From Candidimonas humi (GTDB lineage: Bacteria; Pseudomonadota; Gammaproteobacteria; Burkholderiales; Burkholderiaceae_B), in contig NZ_JAHTBN010000008.1 in assembly GCF_019166065.1 (NCBI RefSeq), positions 124,001 through 188,000 on the forward strand: a DNA stretch of 64,000 bases, written 5' to 3'. The notes below the pieces were generated by a model that did no database searches, was not told the DNA's origin, and saw nothing but the letters and a program-made list of their open reading frames with translations. Position 1 is the first letter of the stretch, and the number at the start of each line of letters is the position of its first letter. Positions 39,999 to 48,821 of this stretch are shown here, piece by piece. The position numbers were made by a program, and so were the translations under genes.

Positions 39999-40385
39999 GA
40001 TTCCATCTGTCCGCCAGCCGGCAAAATGCCAGATTTTAATGGACGCGCGCAGCGGCGTCATGGGACGAGACACGGCTGGGACGCGACACGACAGTGTCAA
40101 AGGACACGAGACCGGAGCGCGCCACCGGCGGTGCATCACCACAATCCAGCGCCCAATGCTCAGCCCTCTCTGCCCATTAGCCGTCCCCATCGAACCTTCA
40201 TCGAATATTCCCTCTTTGATCAGCCGTTGCCCGTCAGCCATTGCCTCACCCTTGGCTCATCGCCAAGCGCCATACCGGGCCGGATGGTCGCGGCGGCCGG
40301 CGGGGGCGGCGCAGCGGCGGCCGGCTGGAGGTGTAGCAGCGGCAGGATGGGATATATTGGCTCTTTTGGCCGGCCGCTACACGTC
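39999..40385. other. Divergent intergenic region between sugar operon and monooxygenase gene
   Basis: 387 bp without a credible gene. It contains repeated GACACG-like words and a small dyad GACAC-GACA-GTGTC (40085-40098) that could be an operator for the sugar operon. A TATATT box about 30 bases before 40386 may serve the monooxygenase gene. No regulator gene for the sugar operon is next to it. Confidence 0.35.
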
Positions 40386-41375
40386 ATGATTCCTCTATCC
40401 GTACTCGACCTTTCCCCGATCGCCGAAGGCAGCAGCGCCGCGCAGTCCTTCCGCAATTCCCTGGACCTGGCGCGCCACGCGGAGCAATGGGGCTTCAACC
40501 GCTATTGGCTGGCCGAGCACCACGGCATGCCGGGCATAGCCAGCGCCGCTACCGCAGTGCTGATCTCCCACGTCGCAGCCGGCACATCCCATATACGCAT
40601 AGGCGCCGGCGGCGTCATGCTGCCGAACCACTCGCCGCTGGTCATCGCCGAACAATTCGGCACGCTCGAATCGCTGTATCCGGGCCGCATCGACCTGGGC
40701 CTGGGGCGCGCCCCGGGCTCGGACCAGACCACGGCCCGGGCGCTGCGCCGCAACCTGGCCTCGGACGCCGACGAATTTCCTCAGGACATAATGGAACTGA
40801 TGGACTATTTCTCGTCCGAGCCGCGCCTGCCGGTGCGGGCCGTGCCCGGCACCGGCCTGGACATCCCCCTGTGGATACTGGGTTCCAGCCTGTACGGCGC
40901 GCAGCTCGCCGCGGCCCTGGGCCTGCCCTACGCCTTCGCCTCGCACTTCGCGCCGGCGCAGATGATGTCGGCCATCAGCATCTACCGCTCGACCTTCAAG
41001 CCCTCCGAACAGCTCAAGGCTCCTCACGTCATGCTCGGCTTCAACGTGTTTGCCGCCGACACCGACGAAGAGGCCCGCGTGCTCGCGACCTCGGCCCAGC
41101 AGTCCTTCGTCAATTCGCGCACCGGCCGGCCGTCGCGCCTGCCGCCGCCCATGCCGGACTACCTGGATCGCATCGGCCCGCAAGGCCGCGCGCTGCTGGA
41201 CCAGATCCTGTCGTGTTCGGCGATAGGCTCGCCCGATACCGTGGCCGAACAACTGCGCGCCTTCATCGAGCGCACCGGGGCCGACGAGGTCATGGTCGCC
41301 TCCAATATCTACGATCACCGCGCGCGGCTGCACTCCTACGAAATCGTCGCCGGCCTGATCCAGGCACGAACCTGA
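40386..41375 (+). CDS. Luciferase-like flavin-dependent monooxygenase (LLM class)
   Basis: 329 residues from the ATG giving [20 protein letters not shown]. The opening and [29 protein letters not shown], then [42 protein letters not shown], are the hallmark of the MsnO8/YhbW-type LLM proteins. It uses reduced FMN and O2 to oxidise an unknown organic molecule. A phosphopantetheinyl transferase gene follows 22 bp downstream. The very long open frame upstream of 40386 is a shadow of the kinase gene. Confidence 0.92.
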   Translation: MIPLSVLDLSPIAEGSSAAQSFRNSLDLARHAEQWGFNRYWLAEHHGMPGIASAATAVLISHVAAGTSHIRIGAGGVMLPNHSPLVIAEQFGTLESLYPGRIDLGLGRAPGSDQTTARALRRNLASDADEFPQDIMELMDYFSSEPRLPVRAVPGTGLDIPLWILGSSLYGAQLAAALGLPYAFASHFAPAQMMSAISIYRSTFKPSEQLKAPHVMLGFNVFAADTDEEARVLATSAQQSFVNSRTGRPSRLPPPMPDYLDRIGPQGRALLDQILSCSAIGSPDTVAEQLRAFIERTGADEVMVASNIYDHRARLHSYEIVAGLIQART

Positions 41376-41397
41376 ATCCGTTCGGCGGAAACCGGCC

Positions 41398-42366
41398 ATG
41401 AGCACGCCCGCGCCGCCGTCCGAAGGGCGGGCTTTCTCCCCCGAGGAAGATGTCCTGCAGCGGCAGGCGAGCGGTCCCCCGGCCTCGGTCGCGCAGCCGG
41501 GCACAGGGCATGCTCCCTCACCGGAGAAAGACGACGCGCGACGACAGGCCGACAGCCGTCCGACTGCCACCGCCCTTCCCCTCCTGGCTAGCGGCGCATG
41601 CCATGTCTGGTCCGTGGAGCTGGACCAATCCCCAGACGTGCAGGCGGCGCTGGCAGAGCACCTGTCCGAAGACGAACGGCGGCACATGCAGGCGCTGCGC
41701 CTGCCCAGGCTGCGCAGCCACTACGCGGTGGCGCACGGGGCGCTGCGCGTGCTGCTGGGGCGCTACCTGGGCATCGAACCTCGGCTGTGCCGCTACGCCA
41801 CCGGCCCGCGCGGCAAGCCGATGCTGGCCGAGACCTGCCCGGCTCCGGCCGCCGGCGGCGCCGCATCCGCCTTGCATTTCAATATGTCCCATGCTGGCAC
41901 GCAGGCCCTGATCGCCATCGCGCGCAGCGTGGAAATAGGCGTGGACATCGAGCTGCGGCGCGACATGGACGACATGGCCGGCGTCGCGCGCACAGTCCTG
42001 TCGCAGGCCGACCTGGACTTATGGCTTGCGCTGCCCGAAGCGCAGCGGGTGACAGCCTTCTATGCCTTCTGGACTCGCAAAGAAGCCGTCTCCAAGGCGG
42101 CCGGAACAGGGCTGTACATGGACTTCCCGGGCCTGAGCGTGGAATTCCGGCCGGGATGCCCGGCCGCCGTGCGGCGCATCGACGCCGCTTTCGGCAAGCC
42201 ACGGGAATGGCTGCTCGCCGAGCTGGATTGCGCGCCCGGCTACAACGCGGCCCTGGCGGCACGCACGCCGGCGTTGCATATCAGCCTGCATGAGGCCCGC
42301 ATCGACGAAGACGGCGCAGCCAATTTGGATGCTGAGGCCCCGCCCGATCCGGGCTCATTCACATAG
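41398..42366 (+). CDS. Sfp-type 4'-phosphopantetheinyl transferase
   Basis: 322 residues. FNMSHAG (161-167), GVDIE (181-185) and WTRKEAVSKA (225-234) are the Sfp/AcpT catalytic and Mg-binding motifs. It transfers phosphopantetheine from CoA to carrier proteins of fatty acid, polyketide or non-ribosomal peptide synthesis. The first 65 residues are low-complexity (Pro, Glu, Arg, Ala rich) and not part of the fold, so the true start could be internal, but no better in-frame start is evident. Probably co-transcribed with the monooxygenase gene. Confidence 0.88.
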   Translation: MSTPAPPSEGRAFSPEEDVLQRQASGPPASVAQPGTGHAPSPEKDDARRQADSRPTATALPLLASGACHVWSVELDQSPDVQAALAEHLSEDERRHMQALRLPRLRSHYAVAHGALRVLLGRYLGIEPRLCRYATGPRGKPMLAETCPAPAAGGAASALHFNMSHAGTQALIAIARSVEIGVDIELRRDMDDMAGVARTVLSQADLDLWLALPEAQRVTAFYAFWTRKEAVSKAAGTGLYMDFPGLSVEFRPGCPAAVRRIDAAFGKPREWLLAELDCAPGYNAALAARTPALHISLHEARIDEDGAANLDAEAPPDPGSFT

Positions 42367-42422
42367 ATCCACTTCGGCCCGTTCCTGACCAAGCGAAACG
42401 AAGCTCGGCAACACAATGGCTC

Positions 42423-42514
42423 GGCCATGCATGTGCGGCCATGCATGTGCGGCCTTACATATGCAGCCTTGCATATGCGGCCTCGCGTGTGCAGCCTTGC
42501 TGGCGTGGCCTTGC
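42423..42514. repeat. 14-bp tandem repeat, about 6.5 copies
   Basis: Consecutive 14-base units starting at 42423, 42437, 42451, 42465, 42479 and 42493 with consensus GGCCTTGCATATGC; the first two are identical (GGCCATGCATGTGC) and copies drift to the right. The unit contains the palindrome GCATATGC or GCATGTGC. It lies between the convergent transferase and isomerase genes. Because 14 is not a multiple of three, it is not a coding repeat. Confidence 0.9.
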
Positions 42515-42529
42515 GACAGACACGCCCGG

Positions 42530-43312
42530 CTACAAATACGGACGAGCCCAGGCCAGGCCGGCGCGCGTGCCGGCTGCGGGGAAATACTCGCAGCCTATCC
42601 AGCCGTCATAGCCCAATTGGTCCAGTACCGAAAACACATACGGATGCGCCAGTTCGCCCGTGTCGGGCTCATGCCGATCAGGCACCCCGGCGATCTGCAG
42701 ATGGCCCACGCGCCCCGTGGGCAGATACGTGCGCAGCTTGCGGGTGACGTCGCCCTCGACGATCTGGCAATGGAACAAATCCATCTGCACCTTGACGTTG
42801 GGCAGGCCCAGCGCCTGCACCACATCGTGGGCCTGCTGCTGGGTATTCAGGAAATACCCCGGCATGCCTATGGGGTTGATGGGTTCGAGCATGATGTCCA
42901 CCCCCGCCTGCGCAGCCAGCAGCGCGGCGGCATGCACATTTTCCCGGTACAGCCCTTCCAGGGTCGCGCGCGGGATGCCGGCGGGCGCCAGCCCCGCCAT
43001 CAGGTGGATGCACGGGGTAGCGAGCGCCGCGGCATATTCCAGCGCCCGTGCGACCCCGTCCAGGCATTCGCGACTGCGGCCCGGAAGGCAGGCCAGCCCT
43101 TTTTCGCCGGTGCGCAAGTCACCAGGCACGGCATTGAGCAGCACCAGGGCCAGGCCCTGGTCGTCCAGCCGCCGCGCGATCTCCGAGGCCTCGAAATCAT
43201 AGGGAAACTGCAGCTCCACTGCCCTGAAGCCATCCTGCGCCGCGGCTTCGAAACGATCCAGGAAATCGTATTCCCCGTACATAGTGCTGACATTGGCGGC
43301 AAAACGCAGCAT
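42530..43312 (-). CDS. Hydroxypyruvate isomerase family protein
   Basis: 260 residues, full length for Hyi/OtnI TIM-barrel isomerases. The opening RFAANVSTMYGEYDFLDRFEAAAQDGFRAVEL, the metal ligands in MLEPINPIGMPGYFL and QMDLFHCQIVEGD, and the C-terminal IGCEYFPAAGTRAGLAW match E. coli Hyi closely. It interconverts hydroxypyruvate and tartronate semialdehyde, or a related 2-oxo acid. It stands alone, convergent with the transferase and divergent from the MarR gene, so pathway context is missing. Confidence 0.9.
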   Translation of the reverse strand: MLRFAANVSTMYGEYDFLDRFEAAAQDGFRAVELQFPYDFEASEIARRLDDQGLALVLLNAVPGDLRTGEKGLACLPGRSRECLDGVARALEYAAALATPCIHLMAGLAPAGIPRATLEGLYRENVHAAALLAAQAGVDIMLEPINPIGMPGYFLNTQQQAHDVVQALGLPNVKVQMDLFHCQIVEGDVTRKLRTYLPTGRVGHLQIAGVPDRHEPDTGELAHPYVFSVLDQLGYDGWIGCEYFPAAGTRAGLAWARPYL

Positions 43313-43454
43313 GAAGACTCCTCGGCTCTAGGCTCTAGTTCCTTGGGCGGCCGGCGGCTCCGGCCGCCGCCCTGCCCCGCGTACCCCCGGCGGCCCGAAA
43401 GAGCGGCCTGCGCAGCATATACGCGACAACGCCTATTGTTTTTATCACAGCCTC

Positions 43455-43482
43455 TTGCCGAATTTGCTACATTCGATATAAT
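43455..43482 (+). promoter_or_regulatory. Sigma70-type promoter of the marR-MFS operon
   Basis: TTGCCG (43455-43460) and a perfect TATAAT (43477-43482) are separated by 16 bp. Transcription would begin near 43489, at or just after the first in-frame ATG (43488), which supports the second ATG at 43515 as the real start. The AT-rich ATTCGATATAATTACATATG around the -10 box is a plausible MarR operator. Confidence 0.7.
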
Positions 43483-43514
43483 TACATATGAAACTATATT
43501 GCACCGAGGCCCTC

Positions 43515-44006
43515 ATGTCTTCCTTCGAATCCCGCATAGACCGATTCTGCCAGGCGCACCCCGAGGCGCCGCGCGAAGACATACTCGCTACCCGGCTGCT
43601 GTTTCGCACCACTCAACTATTGCGCGCCCATATCGACAAGGCCCTGGCGCCATATAGCCTGAACATGTCGCAATACCTGGTGCTGAGCCTGCTGTCCACC
43701 GATAGGTCCGACCCCAGCTCCCCGTCCGAACTCAGCCACACGCTGGACGCCACCCGCACGCAAATGACGCGCTTCCTGGACAGCCTGCAATCCCGCGGGC
43801 TGGTGCGCCGCATTGCATCGGAACAAGACCGCCGCAGCCTCGAACTCGAACTGACGTCCACCGGCCGCGACCTGCTGCGCCAGGCCGTCCCAGCCGTGCA
43901 CCGGGCTTACAGGCAGGCCTGGTCGGTGCTGGCCGGCGGCGAGCGCGACCAGGCCTCGCGCAATTTGCAGCGCCTCTACGCCAATCTGCAACAACTGGAA
44001 CAATGA
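43515..44006 (+). CDS. MarR family transcriptional regulator
   Basis: 163 residues from the ATG preceded by GAGG. The winged helix (SPSELSHTLDATRTQMTRFLDSLQSRGLVRRIASEQDRRSLELELT pattern, about 65-115) is typical, including the DxRS wing. It overlaps the transporter gene by 4 bp (ATGA), so they are translationally coupled, and it probably represses its own operon until a toxic compound binds. Confidence 0.93.
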   Translation: MSSFESRIDRFCQAHPEAPREDILATRLLFRTTQLLRAHIDKALAPYSLNMSQYLVLSLLSTDRSDPSSPSELSHTLDATRTQMTRFLDSLQSRGLVRRIASEQDRRSLELELTSTGRDLLRQAVPAVHRAYRQAWSVLAGGERDQASRNLQRLYANLQQLEQ

Positions 44007-45586
44007 GCCCACGCGCCGTCCATCAAAGCCTGCGCAATAGCTTGCGCAGCTTCCTGAACACCAACCTGCTCACCCACGGCCAGCGTCAATACTGCATCAT
44101 GGTGACGCTGGCGCTGGTTGTGTCGGTGGAATTTCTCGAGAACATCATGTTCGTGTTCTCGGCCGGCCACATCATGGGCGGCATCGACGCCGACCCGCGC
44201 GGCTTCGCGCTGGCGCAATCGGCCTACGCCATCGGCAGCATGCTGATGATCGTCAAGCAGCAGTGGCTGGCCCGCCGCTATGGCTACCGGCGCTACCTCA
44301 GCGCCTCGCTGCTGGTCTTCAGCTTGGGCACCTGGTATGCGGCGTCCAGTTCCAGCCTCGGCACGCTGGTGGTCGCTCGCCTGATACAAGGCGTGGGCGG
44401 CGGCGCGCTGTTCACCAGCAGCCGCGTGCTGATCCCGATGATGTTCGCCCCCGCCGACCGGGGCAAGGCGGTGCGCCTGTTCATGCTGGGCATCTTCGGC
44501 GTCTCGGCCATCGGGCCCGCGCTGTCGGCCGAACTGATGGACGCCGGCACCTGGCGGGACGTGTTCTATGGCGTACTGCCCCTGTCGCTGCTGGCCATGG
44601 TGGGCTCGTGGCTGCTGCTGCCCGATGCCGAGCCCAGCGAAAAACCCGGCCGCCCCGCGCTGATACCCCTGCTGTGGTTCGGCGCGGCCATCGCGGCGCT
44701 GCAGATCGCCATGAGCGACGCGCGCTTCGACGTCTTCTCGCACCCCGGCCGCCTGCTGGCCATCGCGCTGTGCGGCATCGTGCTGCTGCTGGGCTTCCTG
44801 TGGCATCAATGGAACCACGACGCCCCGCTGCTCAAGCTGCGCGTCCTGCGCAACCCGGTCTATCTCACCGGGCTGCTACTGTATTTCATGTACTACCTGC
44901 TCAGCCACCTGCACGGCTACGTGTTCCCCATCTACGCCGAACGCGCGCTGCAGATCCCCCTGACCACCGTGGGCTGGCTCAGCACCATCGGCGGCCTGGT
45001 CAGCCTGGTGAGCATCATGGCCTACATACGTTATGCACCACGCCTGAAACGCAAGAAGCCCCTGATGATCCTGGGCCTGCTGATCATGGCCTACGCCGCC
45101 TGGCAGTTCTCGTCCATGCCGCCCGACGTCGGGATCGAATCATTGATCCCCATCCTCGCGCTCAAGGGCATGTTCGGCGTCATGGTCGTCATCCCGGTCG
45201 CGGGCCTGACCTTCCGCAGCCTGGGAGAAGACAACTTCGCCCACGGCTACCAGAGCAAGAACCTGATGCGCCAGATCGCCAGTTCGTTCGCCTCGGCGCT
45301 GGGTGCGGTGCTGCTGGAAAACCGCCAGTTCAGCGTGCAAGTGAACCTGGCCGGCGCCTCTGCGCAAGAACCGTCCATCGCCCTGCAATGGATGCACAAC
45401 ATCCAGGGCGCGCTTATGGCCCGCGGCATGGATGCCGCGCAGGCCGGCAGTAGCGCGCTGGCGCAGCTTACCGATCTGCTGAACCGCCAGGCGCTGCTGA
45501 TCGCCAGCGAAGACATGTTCCGGCTGATCGCCGCATTGGCAATCGCCGGCGCGGTGCTGGTGCTGGCGCAGCGCCGGCTGGCCTAA
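44003..45586 (+). CDS. MFS drug-efflux transporter (DHA2/EmrB-like)
   Basis: 527 residues with about 14 membrane segments, the size of the DHA2 family. The second segment pair contains MLMIVKQQWLARRYGYRRYL, corresponding to the loop 2-3 signature. It should export lipophilic toxins by proton antiport across the inner membrane. No EmrA-like adaptor gene is present. The product is likely controlled by the MarR protein encoded just before. Confidence 0.9.
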   Translation: MSPRAVHQSLRNSLRSFLNTNLLTHGQRQYCIMVTLALVVSVEFLENIMFVFSAGHIMGGIDADPRGFALAQSAYAIGSMLMIVKQQWLARRYGYRRYLSASLLVFSLGTWYAASSSSLGTLVVARLIQGVGGGALFTSSRVLIPMMFAPADRGKAVRLFMLGIFGVSAIGPALSAELMDAGTWRDVFYGVLPLSLLAMVGSWLLLPDAEPSEKPGRPALIPLLWFGAAIAALQIAMSDARFDVFSHPGRLLAIALCGIVLLLGFLWHQWNHDAPLLKLRVLRNPVYLTGLLLYFMYYLLSHLHGYVFPIYAERALQIPLTTVGWLSTIGGLVSLVSIMAYIRYAPRLKRKKPLMILGLLIMAYAAWQFSSMPPDVGIESLIPILALKGMFGVMVVIPVAGLTFRSLGEDNFAHGYQSKNLMRQIASSFASALGAVLLENRQFSVQVNLAGASAQEPSIALQWMHNIQGALMARGMDAAQAGSSALAQLTDLLNRQALLIASEDMFRLIAALAIAGAVLVLAQRRLA

Positions 45587-45594
45587 GCCTCGTC

Positions 45595-46146
45595 TTAATT
45601 ATTCTTCTTGACCCACGCCGCATAAGCGTTCATCCAGCCCTGCAGGAACTTGCGGGTATCGGCATTGCCAATATCGCCGGTGGCATCGAAGAAGCCTTCC
45701 TTCGCCTGCAGGAACACCTCGGGCTGGTTGAGCGTGGGCATATCGAGATAAGCCGCCACATTGCGCAGATGCTGCTGCGCCAGCGACGTGCCGATAGCCC
45801 CGATCGAAATGCCCAATATCCCTGCCGGCTTGCCGGCAAAGGCGTTTTGGCCATAAGGCCGCGAAGCATTGTCGATCGCGTTCTTCAGCACACCGGGAAT
45901 CGAACGGTTGTATTCCGGCGTGACGAATATCACCCCTTGGGCTTCCTTGATGCGGCTCTTGAACTGCTTGACCGACTCGGCCTGGTTCGCGTCGTTATCC
46001 TGGTTGTATAGGGGCAGGCCGCCGACATCCAGGTCCTCGAAAGAAAATTCGGCGGGGCCAAGTTTTTCCAGCGCGCGCGCCAGCTTGCGATTGAACGAAT
46101 CCTTGCGTAGGCTGCCGACAATAACAGCTATCCGATATTGGCTCAT
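45595..46146 (-). CDS. NADPH-dependent FMN reductase (ChrR/azoreductase type)
   Basis: 183 residues from the ATG giving MSQYRIAVIVGSLRKDSFNRKLA, the flavodoxin-like FMN-phosphate loop. TPEYNRSIPGVLKNAIDNASRP and GKPAGILGISIGAIGTSLAQQHLR are the other family marks. It reduces quinones, chromate or azo compounds with NAD(P)H. Its stop is only 8 bp from the stop of the efflux gene on the other strand. Confidence 0.92.
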   Translation of the reverse strand: MSQYRIAVIVGSLRKDSFNRKLARALEKLGPAEFSFEDLDVGGLPLYNQDNDANQAESVKQFKSRIKEAQGVIFVTPEYNRSIPGVLKNAIDNASRPYGQNAFAGKPAGILGISIGAIGTSLAQQHLRNVAAYLDMPTLNQPEVFLQAKEGFFDATGDIGNADTRKFLQGWMNAYAAWVKKNN

Positions 46147-46474
46147 GGTGGGTCCTTTGCAAAAGTACAGAGTTGCAAAACAACAAAATATCAAAACTGT
46201 GTGAACATTCCCCGCTCTTCTTTTACGCTATGTTGCCACAATCGAACGAGAGACGCCCACCATTGGTTTCGTCATGCCGAAGCCGACGGGCCAGGGCCCA
46301 CGGGTTTGTCCGGGCCGTTTATCCAGGTCGTTTCTCCAGACCTGGCCAGCCTACAAGCCTTAGGCCGTTATCGGCTCCGCCTTTGCCGGGAATTCAAGCG
46401 CAAGGACCGGGGTGCGCACCAGCCCCTTGCCGCGGTACAAAGAATCCACACGCAAGAACCCAAGGAGCCTGTCC
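46147..46474. other. Intergenic region between FMN reductase and methyltransferase genes
   Basis: 328 bp with no credible gene. Near the reductase start there is an inverted pair GTTG-CAAAA-CAAC and an A/T-rich stretch that may hold its promoter. Nothing else recognisable was seen before the methyltransferase ribosome site. Confidence 0.3.
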
Positions 46475-46963
46475 ATGACACACACTTTCAAGATCATCGA
46501 CTCTCCGGTCGGGCAGCTCAAGCTCGTCGCCGCCGGCCCGAAACTGGTCGCCATACTCTGGGAACATGACAAACCGAGCCGCGTGCGTCTGGGCCCCATG
46601 CGCGAATCGCCGCAAGACCCAGTGCTGCTGCGGGCCGAGCAACAACTGCGGGAATACTTCGCCGGCGCTCGCACGCGCTTCGACCTCGAACTGGAATTCG
46701 CCGGCACCGACTTCCAGAAAAACGTCTGGCGCGCGCTGCTGGACATCCCCTACGGCCAGACCCGCAACTACGCCCAGATCGCCGCACAGATAGGCCGTCC
46801 CAAAGCCGTGCGCGCCGTCGGCGCCGCCAACGGCAGGAACCCGCTGTCCATCGTGGCGCCCTGCCATCGCGTGGTCGGCAAATCGGGCGAACTGACGGGA
46901 TACGCCGGCGGCCTGCCGGCAAAGCAACTATTGCTCGCGCTCGAAGGCAAGCCCCGCGCCTAG
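46475..46963 (+). CDS. ogt: Methylated-DNA--protein-cysteine methyltransferase
   Basis: 162 residues from the ATG preceded by AAGGAG. FQKNVWRALLDIPYGQTRNYAQIAAQIGRPKAVRAVGAANGRNP and the active site PCHRVVG with acceptor Cys130 are conclusive. It removes alkyl groups from O6 of guanine by transfer to its own cysteine, a one-shot repair. The length fits Ogt rather than Ada. Upstream in-frame codons to 46412 lack a ribosome site. Confidence 0.95.
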   Translation: MTHTFKIIDSPVGQLKLVAAGPKLVAILWEHDKPSRVRLGPMRESPQDPVLLRAEQQLREYFAGARTRFDLELEFAGTDFQKNVWRALLDIPYGQTRNYAQIAAQIGRPKAVRAVGAANGRNPLSIVAPCHRVVGKSGELTGYAGGLPAKQLLLALEGKPRA

Positions 46964-47085
46964 CCCCCCTGCCGGCCTGCTCCCGCTGCAATACAAACAA
47001 AGAAAGCCCGAAGCGGGCCGGCCTGCACATCAGAAACCATTCCCGGCGGGCGAAGAGCCAGCTGGGGAAACAGGCTTGATTATTT

Positions 47086-47114
47086 ATTAGAACATGCTAA
47101 ATTAGAACTATCTT
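47086..47114 (+). promoter_or_regulatory. Operator-like ATTAGAAC repeats before the ygaV-like gene
   Basis: ATTAGAAC occurs at 47086-47093 and again at 47101-47108, 15 bp apart, within an A/T-rich block ending TTAAATAT. The surrounding DNA is GC-rich, so the block stands out. It probably contains the promoter and the binding site of the ArsR-type repressor encoded next. Confidence 0.5.
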
Positions 47115-47157
47115 AAATATATGTTCGCCGAAACCGCTGGACCGTTACGGCCATCAA

Positions 47158-47469
47158 ATGCCATCCACAAACCAAGACACGCTGTTCCATCAGGAAGGCG
47201 CAGCCAAAGCCGCGGCAATGCTCAGGGTCCTCAGCAACGAACATCGCCTGCTGGTGCTGTGCCTGCTCATCGAACACGGCGAAATGACAGTGGGCGCGCT
47301 GCTCGAACAAGTTGCCCTGAGCCAGTCCGCGCTGTCGCAGCATCTCGCGAAAATGCGCGAAGAAGGGCTGGTGACATATAGGCGGGAATCCCAGACCCTG
47401 CATTACCGTATCGACAACCCGGACGTCGCCAAGCTAGTCGCCACGCTCAAGTCCATCTTCTGTCCATGA
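47158..47469 (+). CDS. ArsR-family persulfide-type repressor (YgaV/BigR-like)
   Basis: 103 residues. The ArsR winged helix (MLRVLSNEHRLLVLCLLIEHGEMTVGALLEQV...SQSALSQHLAKMREEGLV) is clear. Two cysteines, Cys35 in the first helix and Cys102 in the C-terminal FCP, are where YgaV, BigR and SqrR form a disulfide or tetrasulfide in response to reactive sulfur. From memory the C-terminal LK-hydrophobic-CP ending is shared with E. coli YgaV. The rhodanese gene behind it, as in E. coli ygaVP, supports sulfide sensing. Confidence 0.92.
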   Translation: MPSTNQDTLFHQEGAAKAAAMLRVLSNEHRLLVLCLLIEHGEMTVGALLEQVALSQSALSQHLAKMREEGLVTYRRESQTLHYRIDNPDVAKLVATLKSIFCP

Positions 47470-47566
47470 TCCGTCATACGGCCGCGCATTGCGTCACCCT
47501 GCCCGCCATCGTGCATGCGGCCGCTAATTTTCGGTTACTGATCAACTATTCCAGGAGCACACAGCC

Positions 47567-48094
47567 ATGACCCTGAAATCCATAAGCCCCGAAGCGGCAC
47601 GCACCCTGCTGAGCCAGGGCGCCGTGCTTGTCGACATCCGCGGTGCCGACGAATACGCCCGCGAACACATCGCCCAGGCTCGCCATATTCCCATGCAGCA
47701 ACTGGCCGACGGCGCCCAGCCGCTGGACGGCGCCAAGGCCGTCATCTTCCATTGCCGATCCGGCGCTCGTACCCAGGCCAATGCACAGGCGCTGCAGGCC
47801 TGCGCCCAGTGCGATGCCTACATACTGGAAGGCGGCCTGGACGCCTGGAAAAAAGCCGGACTGCCCGTGGAAGTCGACAAAGCCCAACCGCTGGAACTGC
47901 AGCGCCAGGTCCAGATCGCCGCCGGCTCGATAGTCCTGATCGGCGTCATCCTCGGTGCCGCGGCCTCGCCCTGGTTTTACCTGCTGTCGGCGTTCGTCGG
48001 CGCCGGACTGGTGTTCGCGGGTCTTTCAGGATTCTGCGGCATGGCGCGCGTGCTGATGAAGATGCCGTGGAATCGCCAGACCAGCATCGGGTGA
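47567..48094 (+). CDS. Membrane-anchored rhodanese (YgaP-like)
   Basis: 175 residues. An N-terminal rhodanese domain (about 5-105) with active Cys63 in FHCRSGAR, then a linker KAQPLELQRQVQIAAG and two membrane helices (about 120-165) ending GFCGMARVLMKMPWN. This layout equals E. coli YgaP, an inner-membrane sulfurtransferase. It moves sulfane sulfur, probably lowering persulfide levels. It is 97 bp after the repressor gene in the same operon. Confidence 0.94.
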   Translation: MTLKSISPEAARTLLSQGAVLVDIRGADEYAREHIAQARHIPMQQLADGAQPLDGAKAVIFHCRSGARTQANAQALQACAQCDAYILEGGLDAWKKAGLPVEVDKAQPLELQRQVQIAAGSIVLIGVILGAAASPWFYLLSAFVGAGLVFAGLSGFCGMARVLMKMPWNRQTSIG

Positions 48095-48185
48095 GCCGGC
48101 GTCGCACCTCTATATCTCGCGACGCAGTTCCCCTTCAACCTCGATGGCCAAAATAGAGACTATTGAAAGACCGTCAAACAAACCG

Positions 48186-48222
48186 CCTCAGGCGAGTATC
48201 AAGGCCTCAGGCGCGTATCAAG
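48186..48222. repeat. 19-bp tandem duplication at the 3' end of the oxygenase gene
   Basis: CCTCAGGCGAGTATCAAG (48186-48203) and CCTCAGGCGCGTATCAAG (48205-48222) differ by one base. The second copy contains the last codons and stop of the oxygenase gene; the first copy is a duplicate lying just beyond the stop. Confidence 0.8.
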
Positions 48223-48821
48223 TCGTCCGTGCGCATCCAGCCGGTAAGGCTCCAGCGAGTAGCCCGGCTCGGCAGCACCTCATGCGGCATATAGCCACTG
48301 ACAAAAACCGCCAGGCGCCCGCCTAGCGGGGCAAAGCGCTGAAGCTCGACATCCGGGTCATAGGGGTTGTACAGGCACAACTCGCCACCCTTCGTAGTAT
48401 CCCAATCGGCATTGAGATAAAACACGATCGAGATCTTTCGATAATTGGTGCCCCGGTGCTGGTCGACATGCTTCTTGTAGCCCGCCCCATCGTCATAGCG
48501 CGCGAAATGAAATTCGTGCCTGCGCAGCCCCATGTCGTAGCTGTCGTTCAACGCCTGCCGAAGCCGCGCCATCCACTCGAAAAAAGGATGCTGCGCCAGC
48601 GCCGAATCCGGCTCCACCCAGCAGATCGCATCCCCGCGCACCGCAGGCTGGCGTCCATCATTGGCGCCCCGCCCGATTTCCCCGCCCGAGAACTCGCCCG
48701 CATCCCAAAGCCGCTGCGCCTGCTCCCGCAGACTGGCATGCCAAGCGCCGGGCACGGCGGTATCAGATACCGCCCAGCCCTGCTTGTTCAACAGGTACAG
48801 GATCTCGTCAAAATCGCTCAT
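48207..48821 (-). CDS. 2OG-Fe(II) oxygenase (prolyl-4-hydroxylase-like)
   Basis: 204 residues. The iron triad is His118-x-Asp120 in KKHVDQH and His180 in MPHEVLPS, with Arg189 placed to bind 2-oxoglutarate; this fits the P4H/PiuC-like fold. It hydroxylates an unknown protein or small molecule using O2 and 2-oxoglutarate. Its neighbours give no substrate clue. To its right begins the accessory island. Confidence 0.9.
   Translation of the reverse strand: MSDFDEILYLLNKQGWAVSDTAVPGAWHASLREQAQRLWDAGEFSGGEIGRGANDGRQPAVRGDAICWVEPDSALAQHPFFEWMARLRQALNDSYDMGLRRHEFHFARYDDGAGYKKHVDQHRGTNYRKISIVFYLNADWDTTKGGELCLYNPYDPDVELQRFAPLGGRLAVFVSGYMPHEVLPSRATRWSLTGWMRTDDLIRA

Noticed and set aside
38592-40385. 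Very long plus-strand open frame joined to the luciferase-like gene
   Set aside because: It is antisense to the FGGY kinase and its composition is that of a high-GC shadow frame; the family sequence begins only at 40386.
42423-42514. CRISPR array
   Set aside because: Units are 14 bp and directly abutting with no spacers; no cas genes.
47006-47018. Rho-independent terminator after the methyltransferase gene
   Set aside because: The GCCCG-AAG-CGGGC stem is short and its T-run is on the minus strand, where no gene ends.
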